Assembly (NCBI GenBank): GCA_019310425.1
Contig: JAFDEI010000065.1
Coordinates: 1 to 36,325 of the forward strand
Direction: 5' to 3'
Origin: Deltaproteobacteria bacterium
Lineage (GTDB): Bacteria > Myxococcota_A > UBA9160 > SMWR01
DNA: 36,325 bases
The notes under the pieces were generated by a model. The model did not search any database and was not told the origin of the DNA. It was given only the letters and a program-made list of their open reading frames with translations. Made by a program: the position numbers and the translations under genes. Of this stretch, positions 34,023-36,325 are shown piece after piece; the stretch's first letter is position 1, and each line of letters opens with the position of its first letter.

Positions 34023-35267
34023 ATGGCCGCCCGAGCGCGAGATCTCGCGAGCTTCAACATCGTACATCCAGAGGACTACGCCGCATTCGGGTATCCCCAC
34101 GAGATCTGGACCCGCCTTCGCGCCGAGGATCCGGTCCACTGGTACGAGCAACCCGACGGAATTCCGTTCTGGGCGATCACCAAACACCAGGACATCACCG
34201 AGATTTCGAAGCAGCCCGAGACCTTCATCAGCGGGAAGCGCCTGACGATCAGCCACGAAGCCGAAGAGAATCTCGATGAATTCCCACCGACGCTGATCCA
34301 GCTCGACCCGCCGAAGCACGGCATCTACCGACAGCTGATCAGTCGGCGCTTCACGCCGAGTTCGCTTCAGCGGATGCACCATGACATCGAGGAAATCGGC
34401 AAGGAAATCGTCGATTCACTGGCTCAGGACACCAGTGGGGAGTGCGATTTCGTGAAGCAGATCTCGGCACCGCTGCCGATTGCAGTGATCGCCTGGATGC
34501 TCGGTGTTCCGCGCGAGGACTGGAAACTGCTTTTCGACTGGACCAACCGCACGATCGGTGCCGACGATCCTGAATTTCGAGAAGAGGGAAAGACCCCGCT
34601 CGAGACCGCGCGCGTTGCGATGGCCGAACTCTTCACGTATTTCGCTGGCCTGATCGAGGAGCGCAAGAAGAATCCAACGGACGATCTGTTGTCTCTGTTT
34701 GCGACGGCAGAGGTCGACGGCGAGAAATTGCCGCCGATGGACGTGCTCGCCTTCTGCCTCATCATCGTCATCGCGGGCAACGAGACCACCCGGAACGGCA
34801 CGACCGGCGGCATGCTCGCGTTCATCGAGCATCAGGATCAGCTCCGCAAGCTCCAGCAGGACCCGTCGCTGTTGCCGTCCGCGGTCGAGGAAGTCGTGCG
34901 TTGGACGAGTCCGATCATCCATTTCGCGCGCACGGCGACCCGCGACTACACACTCCGCGGCAAGCAGATCCGAGAAGGTGACGCCCTGGGTCTCTTCTAC
35001 CCATCCGCCAACCGCGACGAAGAGATCTGGAGCGATCCGTTCCGTTTTCGGATCGATCGCAACCCCAATCGCCACCTGGGTTTCGGGGTGGGTGAGCATT
35101 TCTGCCTGGGGGCGCATCTCGCGCGGCTCGAGCTTCAAGTCGCCTTCAAGCACCTGCTGCCGCGGATCGAAGAAATCGAGCTCGCCGGGCCGGTCTCCCG
35201 CCTGCATTCGAGCCTCGTCGGCGGCGTCAAACGCCTGCCGATTCGGTACCGGCTGCGGTCCGCCTGA
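34023..35267 (+). CDS. Cytochrome P450
   Basis: ATG 34023 is preceded by GGAAGGAG at about 34008-34014. The 414-residue soluble P450 has the I-helix motif A251-G-N-E-T-T256, the ExxR pair Glu290/Arg293 and the heme loop FGVGEHFCLGAHLARLE with ligand Cys361. All essential elements are present. Sequence style (HPEDYAAFGYPHEIW near the N-terminus, the PPKHGIYRQLISRRFTP segment and a GNETTRN I-helix) is that of the CYP125/CYP142-like actinobacterial and proteobacterial group acting on steroids, fatty acids or terpenes. It needs a ferredoxin/reductase pair, not seen here. Four bases separate its stop from the next ATG, suggesting an operon. Confidence 0.95.
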   Translation: MAARARDLASFNIVHPEDYAAFGYPHEIWTRLRAEDPVHWYEQPDGIPFWAITKHQDITEISKQPETFISGKRLTISHEAEENLDEFPPTLIQLDPPKHGIYRQLISRRFTPSSLQRMHHDIEEIGKEIVDSLAQDTSGECDFVKQISAPLPIAVIAWMLGVPREDWKLLFDWTNRTIGADDPEFREEGKTPLETARVAMAELFTYFAGLIEERKKNPTDDLLSLFATAEVDGEKLPPMDVLAFCLIIVIAGNETTRNGTTGGMLAFIEHQDQLRKLQQDPSLLPSAVEEVVRWTSPIIHFARTATRDYTLRGKQIREGDALGLFYPSANRDEEIWSDPFRFRIDRNPNRHLGFGVGEHFCLGAHLARLELQVAFKHLLPRIEEIELAGPVSRLHSSLVGGVKRLPIRYRLRSA

Positions 35268-35270
35268 GTC

Positions 35271-36325
35271 ATGGTCGTGACGGAGGCGCGTTCGACGGTG
35301 GCGACGAGACGAGCGGACCCATTGAATACCTCGCTCTGCCGGATGCTCGACATCGAGCTGCCGATCATTGCGTTCACGCACTGCAAAGAGGTTGCGGTCG
35401 CCGCGATCAACGCCGGCGGCTTTGCGGTCCTCGGCGAGGCGATGCGCTCCGCTGACGATATCGCGGACGACGTGCGCTGGTTGCGCGAACGCGTTGGCGA
35501 CCGGCCGTTCGGAATCGACCTGGTGCTGCCGTCGTCGGCTCCACCGAAGGCCACTCCTGATGAGCTGATTGCCGAAATCCCGGAGGCTCACCGCGCCTAT
35601 GCGGAAGAAATCAAGCGTCGGTACGACGTTCCCGAGCCCACCAATCCGGTGGCACTCCGAAAATGGGGTGGTCTCAACAAGCGCCTGGGGTACCAGCAGA
35701 TCGAGGTGCTGCTCGACGAACGGGTTCCGGTCATCGCCACCGGGCTCGGGAGCCCCGACTTCTTGATCGACGCGGCTCACGAACGCGGCATGCGTGTCTT
35801 CGGTCTGATCGGGATGGCGCACCAGGCCGAACGCCAACTGGCGCGTGGCGTCGACGCGATCGTGGCTCAGGGCTACGACGCGGCCGGTCACACCGGCGCA
35901 ATGGGGACCTTCTCGATCGTTGCGCAGGTTGCAGCGCTTGCGGGGAACGTCCCGGTCATCGCCGCGGGCGGAGTGACGACGGGGCGCCACCTCGCCGCGG
36001 CTCTCTGTCTCGGTGCGGCCGGTGTCTGGGCCGGAACGGTCTGGCTCGCCTCGCATGAGAGCGACGTCGAACCGGTCGTGAAGCGGCGATTGCTCGCCGC
36101 GACCGGCGACGATACGACTCGAACAGCATGTATCTCCGGGAAGACCATGCGCGTCCTGAAGTGCCCCTGGACCGATGCATGGGAAGAGCCCGGAGCGCCT
36201 GCGGTCCTTTCGAGCCCGTATCAGATGCTCCTGAGCTCCGATTACATCCAGGCTGCAACCGGCCATCTGCGCGGCGACCTGATGACCGAAGCCGCCGGCC
36301 AGGGCGTGGCCTTCGTCAGCGAGGC
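35271..36325 (+). CDS. Nitronate monooxygenase / 2-nitropropane dioxygenase family, 3'-partial
   Basis: The frame opens at ATG 35271, 3 nt after the P450 stop, and runs off the right edge; it has no stop in the window. Alternative starts are further in (ATG 35341, MLDIELPIIAFTHCKEV), where the family domain begins. The 351 residues visible have the FMN-dependent TIM barrel of nitronate monooxygenases: PVIATGLGSPDFLIDAAHERG, DAIVAQGYDAAGHTGAMGTFS with the catalytic His, VPVIAAGGVTTGRHLAAAL and GAAGVWAGTVWLAS. It oxidises alkyl nitronates or reduces related substrates. Many members have unknown substrates and stand next to acyl-CoA or P450 genes. Confidence 0.9.
   Translation, partial: MVVTEARSTVATRRADPLNTSLCRMLDIELPIIAFTHCKEVAVAAINAGGFAVLGEAMRSADDIADDVRWLRERVGDRPFGIDLVLPSSAPPKATPDELIAEIPEAHRAYAEEIKRRYDVPEPTNPVALRKWGGLNKRLGYQQIEVLLDERVPVIATGLGSPDFLIDAAHERGMRVFGLIGMAHQAERQLARGVDAIVAQGYDAAGHTGAMGTFSIVAQVAALAGNVPVIAAGGVTTGRHLAAALCLGAAGVWAGTVWLASHESDVEPVVKRRLLAATGDDTTRTACISGKTMRVLKCPWTDAWEEPGAPAVLSSPYQMLLSSDYIQAATGHLRGDLMTEAAGQGVAFVSE

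Noticed and set aside
34416-36266. 616-residue open frame on the minus strand over the P450 and NMO genes
   Set aside because: It is the codon-shadow of two well-supported plus-strand genes; its translation is rich in R/D/H/Q without any domain.

Overview
This is a GC-rich, gene-dense bacterial stretch with a Gram-negative cell plan. It carries lipoprotein signal peptides, a class A penicillin-binding protein, an MtgA-type transglycosylase, an MltB-type lytic transglycosylase and an AsmA/DUF748 protein. Together with several acyl-CoA and monooxygenase-type genes, this suggests a deltaproteobacterial/Myxococcota-like or Binatota-like environmental lineage, perhaps from a metagenome. The lineage is an inference from gene content only. 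I saw no rRNA, tRNA, CRISPR array, transposase or phage gene, and no gap between genes exceeds 300 bases.

Layout. 1-2239: hybrid sensor kinase with two receiver domains, broken by a frame change at about 1487. 2258-3602 (minus): membrane protein and small membrane-anchored partner. 3851-6331: AsmA/DUF748 protein with a frameshifted tail. 6391-8784: PBP1A. 8847-10181 (minus): large lipoprotein. 10346-11433: CNNM/CorC-type transporter split by an exact 17-bp tandem duplication. 11467-11829 (minus): DUF3127 protein with an SSB-like tail. 12004-16296: four-gene plus-strand cluster of an AhpD/CMD-type oxidoreductase, a patatin-like lipoprotein, an alpha/beta-hydrolase lipoprotein and a small lipoprotein. 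16227-21224 (minus): secreted beta-rich protein, amidase, and a TMTC-like membrane protein with frameshifted TPR tail. 21385-25045: GT-C glycosyltransferase and sulfatase-fold membrane enzyme. 25053-31084: soluble metabolic enzymes (GST, D-aminoacylase, HCCA-isomerase-like, two crotonases, LLM-family oxidoreductase). 31171-32962: two peptidoglycan enzymes. 33021-36325: SDR, cytochrome P450 and a nitronate-monooxygenase-like gene running off the right edge.

The most striking item is the AhpD/CMD gene at 12004-13245. Its frame is interrupted by one in-frame TGA (12772-12774) exactly where the second catalytic cysteine of the AhpD motif belongs. Reading TGA as selenocysteine gives E242-x11-C254-x2-U257-x3-H261, identical in spacing to the AhpD relay. 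An 8-bp hairpin with a 5-nt loop follows at 12791-12811, where a bacterial SECIS would lie. Conventional gene calling would split this gene in two. It overlaps the patatin-like lipoprotein start by ATGA, suggesting a redox plus lipid-hydrolysis operon.

At least four other genes have frame disruptions (about 1487, about 6052, 10925-10958 and about 19896). This may be sequence error or real decay, and anyone using these coordinates should treat those reading frames with care.
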